A stretch of DNA of 64,000 nucleotides from Psychrobacter urativorans (GTDB taxonomy: Bacteria > Pseudomonadota > Gammaproteobacteria > Pseudomonadales > Moraxellaceae). The stretch is taken from positions 1 to 64,000 of the forward strand of contig NZ_CAJHBT010000009.1 in NCBI RefSeq assembly GCF_904846675.1. Reading direction: 5' to 3'. The notes under the pieces were generated by a model. The model made no database searches. It was not told where the DNA came from and saw only the letters and a program-made list of their open reading frames with translations. Both the position numbers and the translations under genes were made by a program. Shown piece after piece: positions 21,305 to 30,911 of this stretch (its first letter is position 1; each line of letters begins with the position of its first letter).

Positions 21305-21340
21305 AAAAAATTAAGACAAGTACACAAGCACTTGTCTTAA
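21305..21340 (-). terminator. Terminator of serC
   Basis: On the minus strand TTAAGACAAGT (21330-21340) pairs with ACTTGTCTTAA (21311-21321) and is followed by TTTTTT. It lies between serC and the LysM gene. Confidence 0.85.
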
Positions 21341-21423
21341 TCATAATATCGATAGTTGGGACTTAACATTCAACTTACTATACTTTATGACGAGATAAGT
21401 ATAACGAGTTAATTGTGTGCAAT

Positions 21424-22533
21424 TTAACCGTGCTTTTTTTCAAATTCTTGCATAAATCTCACTAGCTGTTGTACCCATTCAAGTGGCACAGCGTTGTAAA
21501 TGCTGGCCCGCATGCCACCGACATCACGGTGACCTTTTAGATTCAGGAGACCGGCGGCTTCCGACTGCGCCAAAAACTCTTTATCAAGAGTACTATCCGC
21601 TAAGGTAAACGGAACGTTCATGATAGAGCGATGCTTGTGGGCAACTGGATTATTATAAAAGGTACTATTATCAATCGTTTCATATAATAGTGCTGCTTTT
21701 TGCTGATTTATTTTGCCAATAGCGGCAACCCCGCCTTGCTCTTCTAACCAGTCAAAGACTAAACCGGCCAAATACCAAGAGTAAGTCGCTGGCGTATTCG
21801 ACATCGATTCTTTTTCTGCTTGGTGCTCATAATTAAGAATTAGGGGACACCAATCGCTGGCTTGCCCCAATAAATTCTCACGAATAATCACAATGACTAA
21901 GCCTGCAGGACCGATATTCTTTTGAGCCCCAGCGTAAATCATTCCAAACTTAGAGACATCTATTGGTTGAGACAGAATAGATGACGACATATCGGCGATA
22001 ATTGGCGCATCAACTTGTGGTGGCTCAAATATTTGCAAACCATGAATAGTTTCATTGGTACAATAATGGAAGTAAGCAGCATTATCACTGAGATTCCAAT
22101 CACTTTGCGCGGGCACATCGGTAAAGTTATTGCCTTTGCCAGTCGCAACTAGATTAACCTCACCCAGTCCCAGCGCAGCATAACGCTCAGCCTCTTTAAT
22201 TGCCTTACCTGACCACGCCCCTGTGGTCAGATAGTCGCCGCGACCGCCATTTAATAAGTTCAATGGAATGGCTGAAAACTGCAAACTTGCGCCGCCTTGT
22301 AAAAACAGCACTTTATAGTTATCTGGAATGTCCATTAATGAGCGTAACTGGGTTTCAGCCTTTTTAGTAATGGCCATATAATCCTTGCTGCGGTGACTCA
22401 TCTCCATCACCGATAAGCCGCGACCTTGCCAGTCAAGCATTTCATCTTGAGCGCGAGCTAGCACCGGCGTGGGTATAGTGGCAGGTCCTGCAGAAAAGTT
22501 GGGTAGACGATGTGGAGAATCTGGAGTGGTCAT
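21424..22533 (-). CDS. serC: Phosphoserine aminotransferase
   Basis: SerC makes 3-phosphoserine from 3-phosphohydroxypyruvate and also serves pyridoxal phosphate synthesis. The start PNFSAGPATIPTPVL is the family N-terminus, GGASLQFSAIPLNLL is the phosphate-binding segment, and GAQKNIGPAG holds the pyridoxal-phosphate lysine. The C-terminal GHRDVGGMRASIYNA region is also typical. 369 aa is slightly longer than E. coli. It is a single unit with its own terminator; pdxA, its partner in vitamin B6 synthesis, is elsewhere in the window. Confidence 0.96.
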   Translation of the reverse strand: MTTPDSPHRLPNFSAGPATIPTPVLARAQDEMLDWQGRGLSVMEMSHRSKDYMAITKKAETQLRSLMDIPDNYKVLFLQGGASLQFSAIPLNLLNGGRGDYLTTGAWSGKAIKEAERYAALGLGEVNLVATGKGNNFTDVPAQSDWNLSDNAAYFHYCTNETIHGLQIFEPPQVDAPIIADMSSSILSQPIDVSKFGMIYAGAQKNIGPAGLVIVIIRENLLGQASDWCPLILNYEHQAEKESMSNTPATYSWYLAGLVFDWLEEQGGVAAIGKINQQKAALLYETIDNSTFYNNPVAHKHRSIMNVPFTLADSTLDKEFLAQSEAAGLLNLKGHRDVGGMRASIYNAVPLEWVQQLVRFMQEFEKKHG

Positions 22534-22811
22534 GGTTATTATCCTAAATACAAAGTAGTAATAAAAAACGGTAATAATTTAAATAAATCTCAACAGTTAA
22601 CACACCTCAACAATTGTAATATTTTAAATTAGCACAGTGCCTAAACAAAATATAGATATTAATCTATAAATAGGTAACTACTAAGGGAGATGCTCGCCAT
22701 ATACATTTTTTATGATTATTTAGTTTATATAAATCATTTATCTTACTGTAATTGATTCGCTTACTTCAATCAATCAGTAATCCGTTAGACCATTGTATCG
22801 TGTAGCTGTTA

Positions 22812-23624
22812 TTACGGACTCGACAGCTGTTGCCATAACTGACGCTTAAGACTGGCATCAGCGAGCATTTCATCTAGTGTGGGTACAGTAGCAAAGTTAG
22901 GATGGGTCAATCCTTCTGGTAACGGCGTCAATACCGCCACTCGAACCTCTTCACTTCTACCAATCTTAAAAATATAACCAGCAAGACTGGCATTTGCAAG
23001 CTCGACAGTATCCATACCTGTGCAAATGGGAAAAGAGCTGGTCTCACAAGAGACAGATAACGCTTGAGTGATGTTTTGCCATAGCTTTTGGCTGTCATTA
23101 GTCAATGCCTGAATATCAGCCAACAACACCCAGTCGCCGTAACGCCCCGCTTGCAAATCAAATGGAGCAACGGTCACTGGATTAGAAATCGCTTTAACAC
23201 TAAGGTTTTCTAGAAGTGGCTCTATTGTTTGCGATACGGCGGATGATGGTGATGTTACTGGCGTTGGCAGGGGTGATGAAGTGATATCGTCAGCATAAGC
23301 CCGCTTTTCGATATCATTCGTGCTAGAAAACGGTTGAGTAGCTGCTAAATCATAGTCTGGATAATTCTCGTCAGTAGCAGCGTCTATAGATACCGGTTGT
23401 AATGTCGTCGGTTGCTGATCGCTAGGCGGCTGCTCTTTTACAGAATAATTATCAGTATGGTTATTAATATAGATACTTGAATCTGTTTCTACAGCCGGAA
23501 TATCTGCTATATTCATGGTTGGCGAATCCGGCTGTACCCATTGTCCGATGCCCATCATCGCCAAAATTTGGCGCTGTTGCATTTGCCGTTGCTTTAAGAG
23601 TACATGGTCTTGGGTATCGCTCAT
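22812..23624 (-). CDS. holD: Probable divergent DNA polymerase III psi subunit (HolD-like)
   Basis: Residues 18-30 (RQILAMMGIGQWV) resemble the N-terminal clamp-loader-binding peptide of E. coli HolD (QLQQLGITQW). Residues 161-268 then align by eye with the HolD core: DWVLLADIQALTND against MVANDLPALTD, NITQALSV against VLRALTV, and PTLDEMLADASLKRQLWQQ against ALTDLRANPTARAALWQQI. The two parts are joined by a low-complexity linker of about 130 residues (Ser, Thr, Pro, Asp rich), so at 270 aa it is twice as long as E. coli HolD (137 aa). Psi links the clamp loader to chi and SSB. This is my own resemblance call and has not been searched. Confidence 0.55.
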   Translation of the reverse strand: MSDTQDHVLLKQRQMQQRQILAMMGIGQWVQPDSPTMNIADIPAVETDSSIYINNHTDNYSVKEQPPSDQQPTTLQPVSIDAATDENYPDYDLAATQPFSSTNDIEKRAYADDITSSPLPTPVTSPSSAVSQTIEPLLENLSVKAISNPVTVAPFDLQAGRYGDWVLLADIQALTNDSQKLWQNITQALSVSCETSSFPICTGMDTVELANASLAGYIFKIGRSEEVRVAVLTPLPEGLTHPNFATVPTLDEMLADASLKRQLWQQLSSP

Positions 23625-24016
23625 GGGTAGCTACTATCCTGATTATTTACAATCACTTATTTATGACGACTTACTTAACGATGGAATAAAGACTCAAAGT
23701 CTTTATTGTTAAATGCCTTAATAATCGAAATGGTCAATCGAAAAGCTGCCGTATACTGAGCCAGCGCTCTGCAAGGACTGTTAAACAGTTGTATTCAACT
23801 TGACTGATTATCGTATCGTGTAATATCACGGTATGCAAGGTACTGAGCCATAGCTGATAACTATTATAAGCTATTTGCACGCTATCCTGCCGCGTTGTAT
23901 TAAACGATTGACTTTGAAGATCGAGTAAAATATTGACCAAAAAAAAGCCTCTTCGATTAAGGGCTTTAATATACCAGTCAAGGGTTTTAATCTTTATTGC
24001 CAAATTTTAGGCAAAA
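23625..24016. other. Intergenic region between holD-like gene and ffs
   Basis: It contains a hairpin terminator (separate entry) and the presumed minus-strand promoter of the holD-like gene. Short open frames here have no recognisable domain and overlap the terminator, so I treat the rest as non-coding. Confidence 0.5.
23938..23968 (-). terminator. Hairpin terminator downstream of ffs
   Basis: On the minus strand AAAGCC ... GGCTTT encloses a short loop and is followed by a T run (revcomp of the A run at 23939-23946). It may act as a second terminator behind the SRP RNA. Confidence 0.6.
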
Positions 24017-24130
24017 AAAAGCGACTCCAAAAGCACATCCTCGGCACACATTAGAACTATTACCGTTGCTACCTTCCGGTCCTGGCGGGTTTCATAATTC
24101 AATGTTGCGAGGCTACCAATGGAGCCACCA
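24017..24130 (-). ncRNA. ffs: Signal recognition particle RNA (4.5S type)
   Basis: Read on the minus strand, the apical domain carries CAGGACCGGAAGGTAGCAAC, the conserved Ffh-binding GGA-tetraloop/symmetric-loop sequence, flanked by GCCTCGCAAC and GTGTGCCGAGGATGTG as in E. coli 4.5S RNA. The ends pair over eight bases (24121-24128 with 24021-24028, two wobbles), closing the hairpin. An eight-base T run (complement of 24013-24020) follows the 3' end. A good promoter lies immediately upstream. With Ffh protein the RNA targets nascent membrane proteins to the translocon. The ends are placed from pairing and could shift by a few bases. Confidence 0.93.
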
Positions 24131-24137
24131 GTTGCAA

Positions 24138-24165
24138 ATTATACAAGGTTTTTGCATTATTACAA
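24138..24165 (-). promoter_or_regulatory. Promoter of ffs
   Basis: On the minus strand TTGTAA (24160-24165) and TATAAT (24138-24143) are separated by 16 bp, and the predicted start falls at about 24130, the 5' end of the SRP RNA. Confidence 0.75.
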
Positions 24166-24300
24166 CCCCTATCGCAAAATTGTTAGTATCATAGCTTATA
24201 TAAACCAAATTTTAGTTGTATAACCCCGTAACCTAATGGCAAAACCTTCACAGCAGAACCGGCCACCTTTACTTGATCTTTTTTTACTAAGGACTTTACG

Positions 24301-25017
24301 ATGAAAAATACGCTACTTAACAAGGCAGCTATCGCTTCTAGCGCTACATGTCTACTTACGGCAATGATGGGCAGCGCACACGCTGAACCAACTGGCTATG
24401 ATCAATTAAGCTTCCAAACGGAAGTCAAAGAAGAAGTGCCAAATGATGAAGTGCGCGCCAGCCTGTATAAAAAACTGCAAGCCACCGATGCCAAAACTCT
24501 AGCAATCAATCTTAATACTTCAATAAATAAAGCTTTAGTCATCGCCAAGCGCTACCCTAGTGTCATAGTCAACACCGGACAACAGCGCACCTATCCACGC
24601 TATGATAAAAATGACAAAATCATTGGTTGGACGGGTCAGGCCAATATAGATCTAAAAAGTACCGACTTTGTGGCGACCAGCCAACTGATCGCTGCTTTGC
24701 AAGAAACCTTAGTAATGGAGAACCTAAACTTTGGCGTATCGGACATTAAAAAAGACGCCCTTGAGCAAAAGCTAATGACCGATGCTTCCCGCGCCTTTCA
24801 ACAGCAAGCAAAAAACTTAACCCGCGCATGGGATGCCCGCGGCTATCGTGTCGTTACTGTCAATCTCAATACCGGTAACAACTATCCACGTCCTATGTAT
24901 AGCAGCATGAGGGTGGAAGCACCAACCATGGAAGATTCAGTGCCAAACCAAAGTTTCGAGTCTGGCAATAGCTCCATCTCGGTCACTGCTAATGGAACGA
25001 TTGAGCTGTCTAAGTAA
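24301..25017 (+). CDS. Periplasmic SIMPL (DUF541) domain protein
   Basis: A secreted protein with a signal peptide ending near GSAHA-EP (about residue 28). The mature part fits the SIMPL/DUF541 family: a conserved LSFQTEVKEEVPNDEVRASL start, a central NTGQQRTYPRYDKNDKIIGW stretch, and a C-terminal SVTANGTIEL strand. Family members are periplasmic, and some affect oxidative stress or outer-membrane behaviour; no precise role can be claimed here. An AAGGA motif precedes the ATG. 238 aa is typical. It stands alone, with a terminator behind it. Confidence 0.85.
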   Translation: MKNTLLNKAAIASSATCLLTAMMGSAHAEPTGYDQLSFQTEVKEEVPNDEVRASLYKKLQATDAKTLAINLNTSINKALVIAKRYPSVIVNTGQQRTYPRYDKNDKIIGWTGQANIDLKSTDFVATSQLIAALQETLVMENLNFGVSDIKKDALEQKLMTDASRAFQQQAKNLTRAWDARGYRVVTVNLNTGNNYPRPMYSSMRVEAPTMEDSVPNQSFESGNSSISVTANGTIELSK

Positions 25018-25053
25018 GCTCATAGTGTTTTATTTAAGCTGTTGAAAATATAA

Positions 25054-25092
25054 TAAAAGGACAATTGCTAAATATCGCATTTGTCCCTTTTT
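25054..25092 (+). terminator. Terminator of the SIMPL gene
   Basis: AAAAGGACAA ... TTGTCCCTTTTT forms a hairpin with a T-rich tail shortly past the stop codon at 25017. Confidence 0.75.
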
Positions 25093-25134
25093 ACGCGTGT
25101 TTGAGCCTACTACTTTTGCATGTTTTTTTCGTAC

Positions 25135-25896
25135 TTATTGTTTTTGCTCTAGCTGATTATTAATATTGTCTTGACGTAATTTTAGCAAAACCTTTTGGTG
25201 CCATGGCAGTTGCTGATAAGCCAATAACTGTTGTCCAATTTTCTTATTGTTTTGCAAAGTTGCGGTATTTTGAATAACGTAAACAGTACGTTCGACTTCT
25301 TTAATAGCCAGTCCTTTCTCATTCCTAACCACCGCTTTGACGCTATGCGCACCTGGTAAGACATCTATTGTTGCAATAGACGCGTTTAAACCTTGCGCCA
25401 CCTGATTGTCATCCAAATAAATACTTACCGTATCGCCCGTTTGTAGCGCGGGCCTTAGCTGGACGTTTACCACAATATTTTGTGCTGGCCGACGATAAGC
25501 GCGCTCCTCGCTTGGTTCCGTCATAGTCAATTGATAATTAACTTGCACCGCTTTGGGAGTTTGAGTGGCCAGCGGGGCTGGTGCTGTTTGTGTATTACTG
25601 GCGACTGCGTTGCTAGCGCTACTGTTTGTAGGGCCAGTTGTTTCAGTAGTAATCCCCATTTGGCTAATCTGCTTGCCAGCTTGCTGCTCATACTTTTGCG
25701 CATTGTCGGTAAAAGTTATTCGACCTGTCTGTTCATCAATAATTTTATAAATAGGTGCCGCGTTGAGTAATGGCGCATAAAGACTTGCTGCACTTATTAA
25801 TAAGCCTGTCAATATCCTGATTTTTAGCAGCACACCATTATTATGCATAGCCGTTATTCGCTTGGCCAAGCGTGAGCTTATGGAAAATAGAGTCAT
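25135..25896 (-). CDS. Exported DUF4124-like protein downstream of glnA
   Basis: An exported protein with a signal sequence ending near LLNA-AP (about residue 47 from the first ATG; an internal ATG at 25848 would give a more normal signal peptide). The mature N-terminus APIYKIIDEQTGRITFTDNA resembles the DUF4124 motif Y-K-x-x-D-x-x-G-x-x-x-[FY]-T-D. A Thr/Ala/Pro linker and a beta-rich C-terminal region follow. DUF4124 proteins are often found beside glnA in gammaproteobacteria, which agrees with the position here. Function unknown. Confidence 0.7.
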   Translation of the reverse strand: MTLFSISSRLAKRITAMHNNGVLLKIRILTGLLISAASLYAPLLNAAPIYKIIDEQTGRITFTDNAQKYEQQAGKQISQMGITTETTGPTNSSASNAVASNTQTAPAPLATQTPKAVQVNYQLTMTEPSEERAYRRPAQNIVVNVQLRPALQTGDTVSIYLDDNQVAQGLNASIATIDVLPGAHSVKAVVRNEKGLAIKEVERTVYVIQNTATLQNNKKIGQQLLAYQQLPWHQKVLLKLRQDNINNQLEQKQ

Positions 25897-26056
25897 AATA
25901 AGTCAACCTAGTCGTTGCACATTGTTGATAGATGCATTGTTAATAGACACATAGTTATAACCACTATTATGCGATTTTTTTAAGGTAATAACCGTTATGT
26001 TTATAAAAGGACAAATATATTATTTTTATCTTAAAATTACTATCTTGCTAACTACC

Positions 26057-26094
26057 ATAAAAAACCAACCAAGACCCGCTTAGCTGGTTTTTAT
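26057..26094 (-). terminator. Terminator of glnA
   Basis: On the minus strand AAAAACCA ... TTGGTTTTTT frames a GC-containing loop, just beyond the glnA stop codon at 26127. Confidence 0.7.
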
Positions 26095-26126
26095 TACTTG
26101 ATAAGTCTCGAGAATTTAGCTAGATA

Positions 26127-27536
26127 TTAGCAGCTATAGTACAAGTCAAACTCAACCGGATGCACAGTAATATTAAGGCGCTGTACTTCTTCTTCTTTCA
26201 ACGCTATATAGGCCTCTAGCATCTCTTTAGTGAAGACATCGCCTTTTAATAGGAACTCATGATCATCTTTTAAGGCTTGTAGCGCCACTTCTAAGCTTTC
26301 AGCGACAGTTGGGATTTGTGCTTCTTCTTCAGGTGGCAAATCGTATAAGTTTTTATCAGCCGCCTCGCCTGGATGTATTTTGTTTTGAATACCGTCAAGG
26401 CCTGCCATCAATAATGCTGCAAATGCTAAATAGGGATTGGCCGCTGGATCAGGGAAACGAGCTTCGACGCGAACGCCTTTTGGGCTGCTGACGTGTGGAA
26501 TACGAATAGATGCTGAACGGTTAGATGCCGAGTATGCCAGTTTAATGGGCGCTTCGTAATGCGGTACCAGACGCTTATAGCTATTGGTCGCAGGGTTGGT
26601 AATTGCGTTTAATGCACGCGCATGCTTGATGATACCACCGATGAAGTATAGTGCCGTCTCAGACAGACCGGCATATTCGTCACCAGAGAAGGTATTTACA
26701 CCATCTTTTGAGATAGACATATGAACATGCATCCCCGAACCATTATCACCTACGACAGGCTTTGGCATAAAGGTTGCCGTTTTGCCAAACTGATGCGCGA
26801 CGTTGTGTACTACATATTTTAGCTGTTGTACCTCATCCGCTTTTAATACCAAGGTGTTGAACGCTACCCCGATCTCCGACTGACAAGGAGCCACTTCGTG
26901 ATGGTGCACCTCAATGCTGCCTTCGCCAATAATTTCTTCTAGACGCTCACACATGACCGTGCGCATATCTTGAGCACTATCAATTGGCGGTACGGGCATG
27001 TAAGCACCCTTAACGCGTGGACGATGCCCCATGTTGCCCCATTCGTAGTCAGTGTTAGTAGACCAAGGCGCTTCTTCAGCAGTGATTTTGTGGCTAACGC
27101 CTGACATCTCGATCGACCATTTTACGTCGTCAAATACAAAGAACTCTGGCTCAGGACCGAAATAGGCCGTATCACCGATACCGGTTGACTTTAAGTATTC
27201 TTCAGCACGGCGAGCGATAGAGCGTGGGTCACGCTCATACCCTTGGAGCGTTGCTGGCTCGATGATGTCACAGGTGACGACGACGGTAACTGCATCAAAG
27301 AATGGGTCAAGAAATGCAGTCTGCGGGTCAGGACGCAAAATCATATCTGACGCTTCAATACCTTTCCAACCAGCGATTGATGAGCCATCAAACATTTTGC
27401 CATCTTCCATCACTTCTTCGTCGACGGTAGAGGCAGGAAAGCTAATGTGGTGTTCTTTACCACGGGTATCGGTAAAGCGAAAATCAACCCATTTGGCATT
27501 AGAGGATTGGATAAGATCTAGTAATTTATTCGACAT
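26127..27536 (-). CDS. glnA: Glutamine synthetase, type I
   Basis: GlnA joins ammonia to glutamate using ATP. The conserved metal/ATP segments are visible ([41 protein letters not shown]). Tyr398 in NLYDLPPEE is the adenylylation site of the beta-type enzymes, so GlnE/GlnB control is likely. 469 aa is standard. The ATG at 27536 has a GAAGGA ribosome-binding site. I looked for a sigma-54 promoter upstream and found no match with correct spacing. Confidence 0.97.
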   Translation of the reverse strand: MSNKLLDLIQSSNAKWVDFRFTDTRGKEHHISFPASTVDEEVMEDGKMFDGSSIAGWKGIEASDMILRPDPQTAFLDPFFDAVTVVVTCDIIEPATLQGYERDPRSIARRAEEYLKSTGIGDTAYFGPEPEFFVFDDVKWSIEMSGVSHKITAEEAPWSTNTDYEWGNMGHRPRVKGAYMPVPPIDSAQDMRTVMCERLEEIIGEGSIEVHHHEVAPCQSEIGVAFNTLVLKADEVQQLKYVVHNVAHQFGKTATFMPKPVVGDNGSGMHVHMSISKDGVNTFSGDEYAGLSETALYFIGGIIKHARALNAITNPATNSYKRLVPHYEAPIKLAYSASNRSASIRIPHVSSPKGVRVEARFPDPAANPYLAFAALLMAGLDGIQNKIHPGEAADKNLYDLPPEEEAQIPTVAESLEVALQALKDDHEFLLKGDVFTKEMLEAYIALKEEEVQRLNITVHPVEFDLYYSC

Positions 27537-27936
27537 GAATCGTTTCCTTCGTGGTTATCATGTTATGGCGATTGGAAGTTGCTGTGCTCGTTATCAAAAC
27601 GACTTATGATGCTTTGGTAGCGATTTGCCAACTTATTGACTTATCTTTTTCCTAAACAGTTTACAAGCTTGGTCAACGCTAGCGCTATTTTAACAATATC
27701 TGACCAATAATGCTGAACTGTTATGGTATCTGCATTAGGTTTTTGGAAATATGGCCTATATAACTGCTAGTAATGGTGGTTAAACTTGCTATATTCTTTA
27801 ATTGCTTAAAGATAACATTTATTAGAAAAAAGTAATAACCCATTATCGTTTAGCTTAGGTGTACGCTGTATTTGATAGATAGCGAAATAATGGTAAGATA
27901 TCCAAACCAAAACCACAATAATAGGTTGAAACCATA
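27537..27936. promoter_or_regulatory. Divergent control region of glnA and trpG
   Basis: A 400-bp AT-rich gap between glnA (minus) and trpG (plus). It holds a likely trpG promoter (separate entry). No trp leader peptide with repeated Trp codons and no obvious NtrC site was found. Confidence 0.45.
27872..27899 (+). promoter_or_regulatory. Putative promoter of trpG
   Basis: TTGATA (27872-27877) and TAAGAT (27894-27899) with a 16-bp spacer, about 30 bp before the trpG ATG. The short leader argues against an attenuator. Confidence 0.5.
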
Positions 27937-28560
27937 ATGATTCTGATGATCGATAATTACGACAGCTTTACGTACAATATCGTACAGTACTTCGGTGAAT
28001 TGCAACAGGACATCACCGTTTGGCGTAATGATCAGATCACAATCGATGATATTAAAACCCTTGCTCCTGATATCATTGTCATAGGCCCTGGCCCTTGTGA
28101 TCCAGACCGCGCTGGTATTTCGCTAGAAGTGATTGATACTTTTAAAGGAGTGATACCTATATTGGGTATTTGCTTGGGTCATCAGGCAATTGGCCAAGCA
28201 TTTGGCGGTCAAGTCATCAAAGCGGGCGCAGTGATGCACGGACGCTTATCTGCTATTTATCACAATAATCAGGGCGTGTTTGTGGACTTGCCTAACCCAA
28301 GCCAAGCCACGCGCTATCACTCTTTGGTGATTGACAAAACTTGCCTGCCTGCTTGTTTAGAAGTGACTGCATGGACGCAAAATACAGACGGTAGTATTGA
28401 AGAGATTATGGGCTTTCGCCATAAAGAATTTGCAATTGAAAGTGTGCAGTTTCATCCTGAATCTATCTTAAGTGAAGACGGCTACCAGCTGCTCAACAAT
28501 TTCTTGCAGATTCATAACTTGGCGGTATTGACCACAGATGAGTTGCCACAAGTAAGCTAA
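27937..28560 (+). CDS. trpG: Anthranilate synthase component II (glutamine amidotransferase)
   Basis: TrpG hydrolyses glutamine to supply ammonia to TrpE. The class I amidotransferase triad is visible: cysteine in [12 protein letters not shown], and histidine and glutamate in VQFHPESIL. The start [14 protein letters not shown] is the family N-terminus. The protein probably also serves p-aminobenzoate synthesis (PabA role), as in relatives; this is inferred. It heads a trpG-trpD-trpC cluster, with 68 bp to trpD. Confidence 0.95.
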   Translation: MILMIDNYDSFTYNIVQYFGELQQDITVWRNDQITIDDIKTLAPDIIVIGPGPCDPDRAGISLEVIDTFKGVIPILGICLGHQAIGQAFGGQVIKAGAVMHGRLSAIYHNNQGVFVDLPNPSQATRYHSLVIDKTCLPACLEVTAWTQNTDGSIEEIMGFRHKEFAIESVQFHPESILSEDGYQLLNNFLQIHNLAVLTTDELPQVS

Positions 28561-28628
28561 TTGCTTATAGTTTTCTGAACTAAAATTTTAAACCCTAATG
28601 ATAAAAAATAATAATAAGTGAGATATTG

Positions 28629-29795
28629 ATGACCACGGCTAGCCTACAGGATGACCAGAGCATAACAACTGCTGAAACTATTACTAAAAACACCACTAAA
28701 GAGACTAATAAAAATATTACCCAGCTCTCCGATGAGCAAATTCATAAGTTACTGACCAGCGCCTTAGATAGAATATTTCAGCATATTGATTTAACATTTG
28801 ACGAGATGCATCAAGTCATGCTGATTATTATGCAAGGAAAATGTAGCAATGCCATGATGGGTGCTATATTGACCGGTCTGCGAATGAAAGGCGAATCTAT
28901 TGATGAGATTACCGCTGCCGCTAGTGCTATGCGCGATTTGGCAGCCAATATTGCGCCCAATGCTTGCGACTATCTCGTTGATATCGTCGGTACTGGCGGT
29001 GATGGTGCCAATTTATTTAATGTGTCCACTGCCTCAGCTTTGGTAGCGGCGGCGGCTGGTGCCCAGGTTGCCAAACACGGCAACCGAGGGGTGTCTACCA
29101 GATCCGGCAGCTCAGACTTACTTGAGAAAGCCGGTATTAGTTTGGCACTGACACCACTGCAAGCGCTTGATTGCATCGAGAACCAAGGCATTGGCTTTTT
29201 ATTTGCGCCCAATCATCATAGCGCGATGCGTTACGCCAATCCGGTGCGCCGTGAGCTTAAAGCACGGACGATTTTTAATATTTTAGGGCCACTAACCAAC
29301 CCTGCTGGGGTTCCAAACTTGGTCATTGGCGTCTTTACCGCGCAGCTATGCGAACCGCTAGCGAAAGTCATGAAAAACTTAGGCGCCCGCCATGTGATGG
29401 TAGTCGGTGCAAAAGATGGTCTAGATGAAATCAGCCTTGCCACCTCAACCACCGTGGCGGAACTAAAAAACGGTGAGATATCAGTCTATGAGCTAATGCC
29501 AGAAGATGCCGGTATTGAATCCCAAACTCTCATCGGACTTGATGTAGATTCCCCTGAGCAAAGCCTTAAGCTCATACGCGCCGCGTTATCAGGTAGCGAT
29601 ACTACTGAGCGCGCGGTACTCAAAGCGCGCGACATGATTGCCCTCAACGCCGGTGCCGCGATTTATACCTCAGGACTTGCCAGCACTTATCCTGATGGTG
29701 TCAGCCAAGCACAGAAAGTTATCGCAAATGGCGCCGCGCTGACCAAACTTGAATCATTAGCTAATTACACCCAACTGCTGGCTGCTCCTGCTTAA
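28629..29795 (+). CDS. trpD: Anthranilate phosphoribosyltransferase
   Basis: TrpD transfers the phosphoribosyl group of PRPP to anthranilate. The PRPP-binding segment DIVGTGGDGANLFNVST and the anthranilate-site KHGNRGVSTRSGSSDLLE are both clear. The N-terminus is extended by about 45 polar residues relative to the E. coli catalytic domain, hence 389 aa. The ATG at 28629 is chosen over an adjacent TTG at 28626. It is the middle gene of trpGDC, 95 bp before trpC. Confidence 0.95.
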   Translation: MTTASLQDDQSITTAETITKNTTKETNKNITQLSDEQIHKLLTSALDRIFQHIDLTFDEMHQVMLIIMQGKCSNAMMGAILTGLRMKGESIDEITAAASAMRDLAANIAPNACDYLVDIVGTGGDGANLFNVSTASALVAAAAGAQVAKHGNRGVSTRSGSSDLLEKAGISLALTPLQALDCIENQGIGFLFAPNHHSAMRYANPVRRELKARTIFNILGPLTNPAGVPNLVIGVFTAQLCEPLAKVMKNLGARHVMVVGAKDGLDEISLATSTTVAELKNGEISVYELMPEDAGIESQTLIGLDVDSPEQSLKLIRAALSGSDTTERAVLKARDMIALNAGAAIYTSGLASTYPDGVSQAQKVIANGAALTKLESLANYTQLLAAPA

Positions 29796-29890
29796 GCTGA
29801 CGGCTACTCAATTCACTGTCATCTCACTTTATAAGCAATATAAGACACTGATGACTGCCCCATTAAACTGACTGATAGCCGGATATATTC

Positions 29891-30832
29891 ATGACTACAA
29901 GCCTAAATGCTAACCATGCCAACAATACTAAATTAGAAACACACACGGGTATTCCATCCGTATTACAGCGTATTGTCGCCACCAAACGTGATGAAGTGGA
30001 CGCCGCACGCAGTGTGCTGTCACTTGAGATGTTGCAAGCACAAGTTGCCACTGATACCCGTCCACGTCGCGGCTTTGCGGCCGCCCTGCGCGGCGCTGAT
30101 ATTGGTATTATCGCTGAGATTAAAAAAGCCTCACCCTCCAAAGGTATTATCAATCATAACTTTGAACCTGCCGCTTTTGCTGAGCAATATGAGCAAGCTG
30201 GAGCCAGCTGCTTATCGGTATTGACCGATCGTGATTATTTTCAAGGGGATGGCAGTTACCTTATCCAAGCACGCGACGCCTGCAAGCTACCGATATTGCG
30301 CAAAGACTTTATGATTGATGTCTATCAAATTTATCAATCATACTTAATGGGTGCCGACTGTATATTGATTATTATGGCTTGCTTAGATGACACGCAAGTA
30401 CAAGAATTGCATGCGCTAAGCATCAGTTTAGGCATGGATGTGTTGATTGAAGTGCATACAGCAGACGAGCTTGAACGTGCCTTACAGCTACCGCGCTCAA
30501 CACATAACATTTATGGTATCAATAACCGCAACCTAAACACTTTTGAGGTCGACTTGCAGACTACGCTTGATTTAAAAAACACTTTATTACAAGCACTAGC
30601 GGCCGACGACAATACTGCTAACAATAACAATGATTCCAACAATGACACGAATAACGCCAATCCATCACAAGCGCTTATCGTTACCGAAAGTGGTATTCAT
30701 AGCGCGGACGATATTCGCTTAATGCTAGGTCATAATATTCGACATTTTTTAATTGGCGAGCAGTTTATGAAGACCGATCACCCAGGACAAGCGTTACAAT
30801 CCTTACTTGCGAGCGTACCTGCAAGCGCGTAA
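29891..30832 (+). CDS. trpC: Indole-3-glycerol phosphate synthase
   Basis: TrpC closes the indole ring of the tryptophan precursor. The TIM-barrel motifs are visible: IIAEIKKASPSKGII, LPILRKDFMID, GADCILIIMACL, YGINNRNLNTFEVD and IVTESGIHSADDI. No TrpF domain is fused. Between beta strands 6 and 7, residues about 236-258 form an Asn/Asp-rich low-complexity insert (ADDNTANNNNDSNNDTNNAN), which makes it 313 aa compared with about 265 for a usual monofunctional TrpC. The insert lies in a loop and probably does not disturb the active site. Confidence 0.95.
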   Translation: MTTSLNANHANNTKLETHTGIPSVLQRIVATKRDEVDAARSVLSLEMLQAQVATDTRPRRGFAAALRGADIGIIAEIKKASPSKGIINHNFEPAAFAEQYEQAGASCLSVLTDRDYFQGDGSYLIQARDACKLPILRKDFMIDVYQIYQSYLMGADCILIIMACLDDTQVQELHALSISLGMDVLIEVHTADELERALQLPRSTHNIYGINNRNLNTFEVDLQTTLDLKNTLLQALAADDNTANNNNDSNNDTNNANPSQALIVTESGIHSADDIRLMLGHNIRHFLIGEQFMKTDHPGQALQSLLASVPASA

Positions 30833-30911
30833 AGTATTACGAAATAAGCTAATTTATTTTTTGGCTAATCTTACTCAATAAACCACTCAATAAACAGACA
30901 CGTTAACTCTT

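Noticed and set aside
23753-23850. Repeated TACTGAGCCA words as a possible repeat element
   Set aside because: Only two 10-bp copies without further similarity; within chance for this length.
23734-24003. 89-aa frame on the minus strand between the holD-like gene and ffs
   Set aside because: It overlaps a terminator hairpin, has no ribosome-binding site and no recognisable domain; most likely chance.
27614-27629. TGGTAGCGATTTGCC as a sigma-54 promoter for glnA
   Set aside because: The GG-GC spacing is one base short and it points away from glnA.
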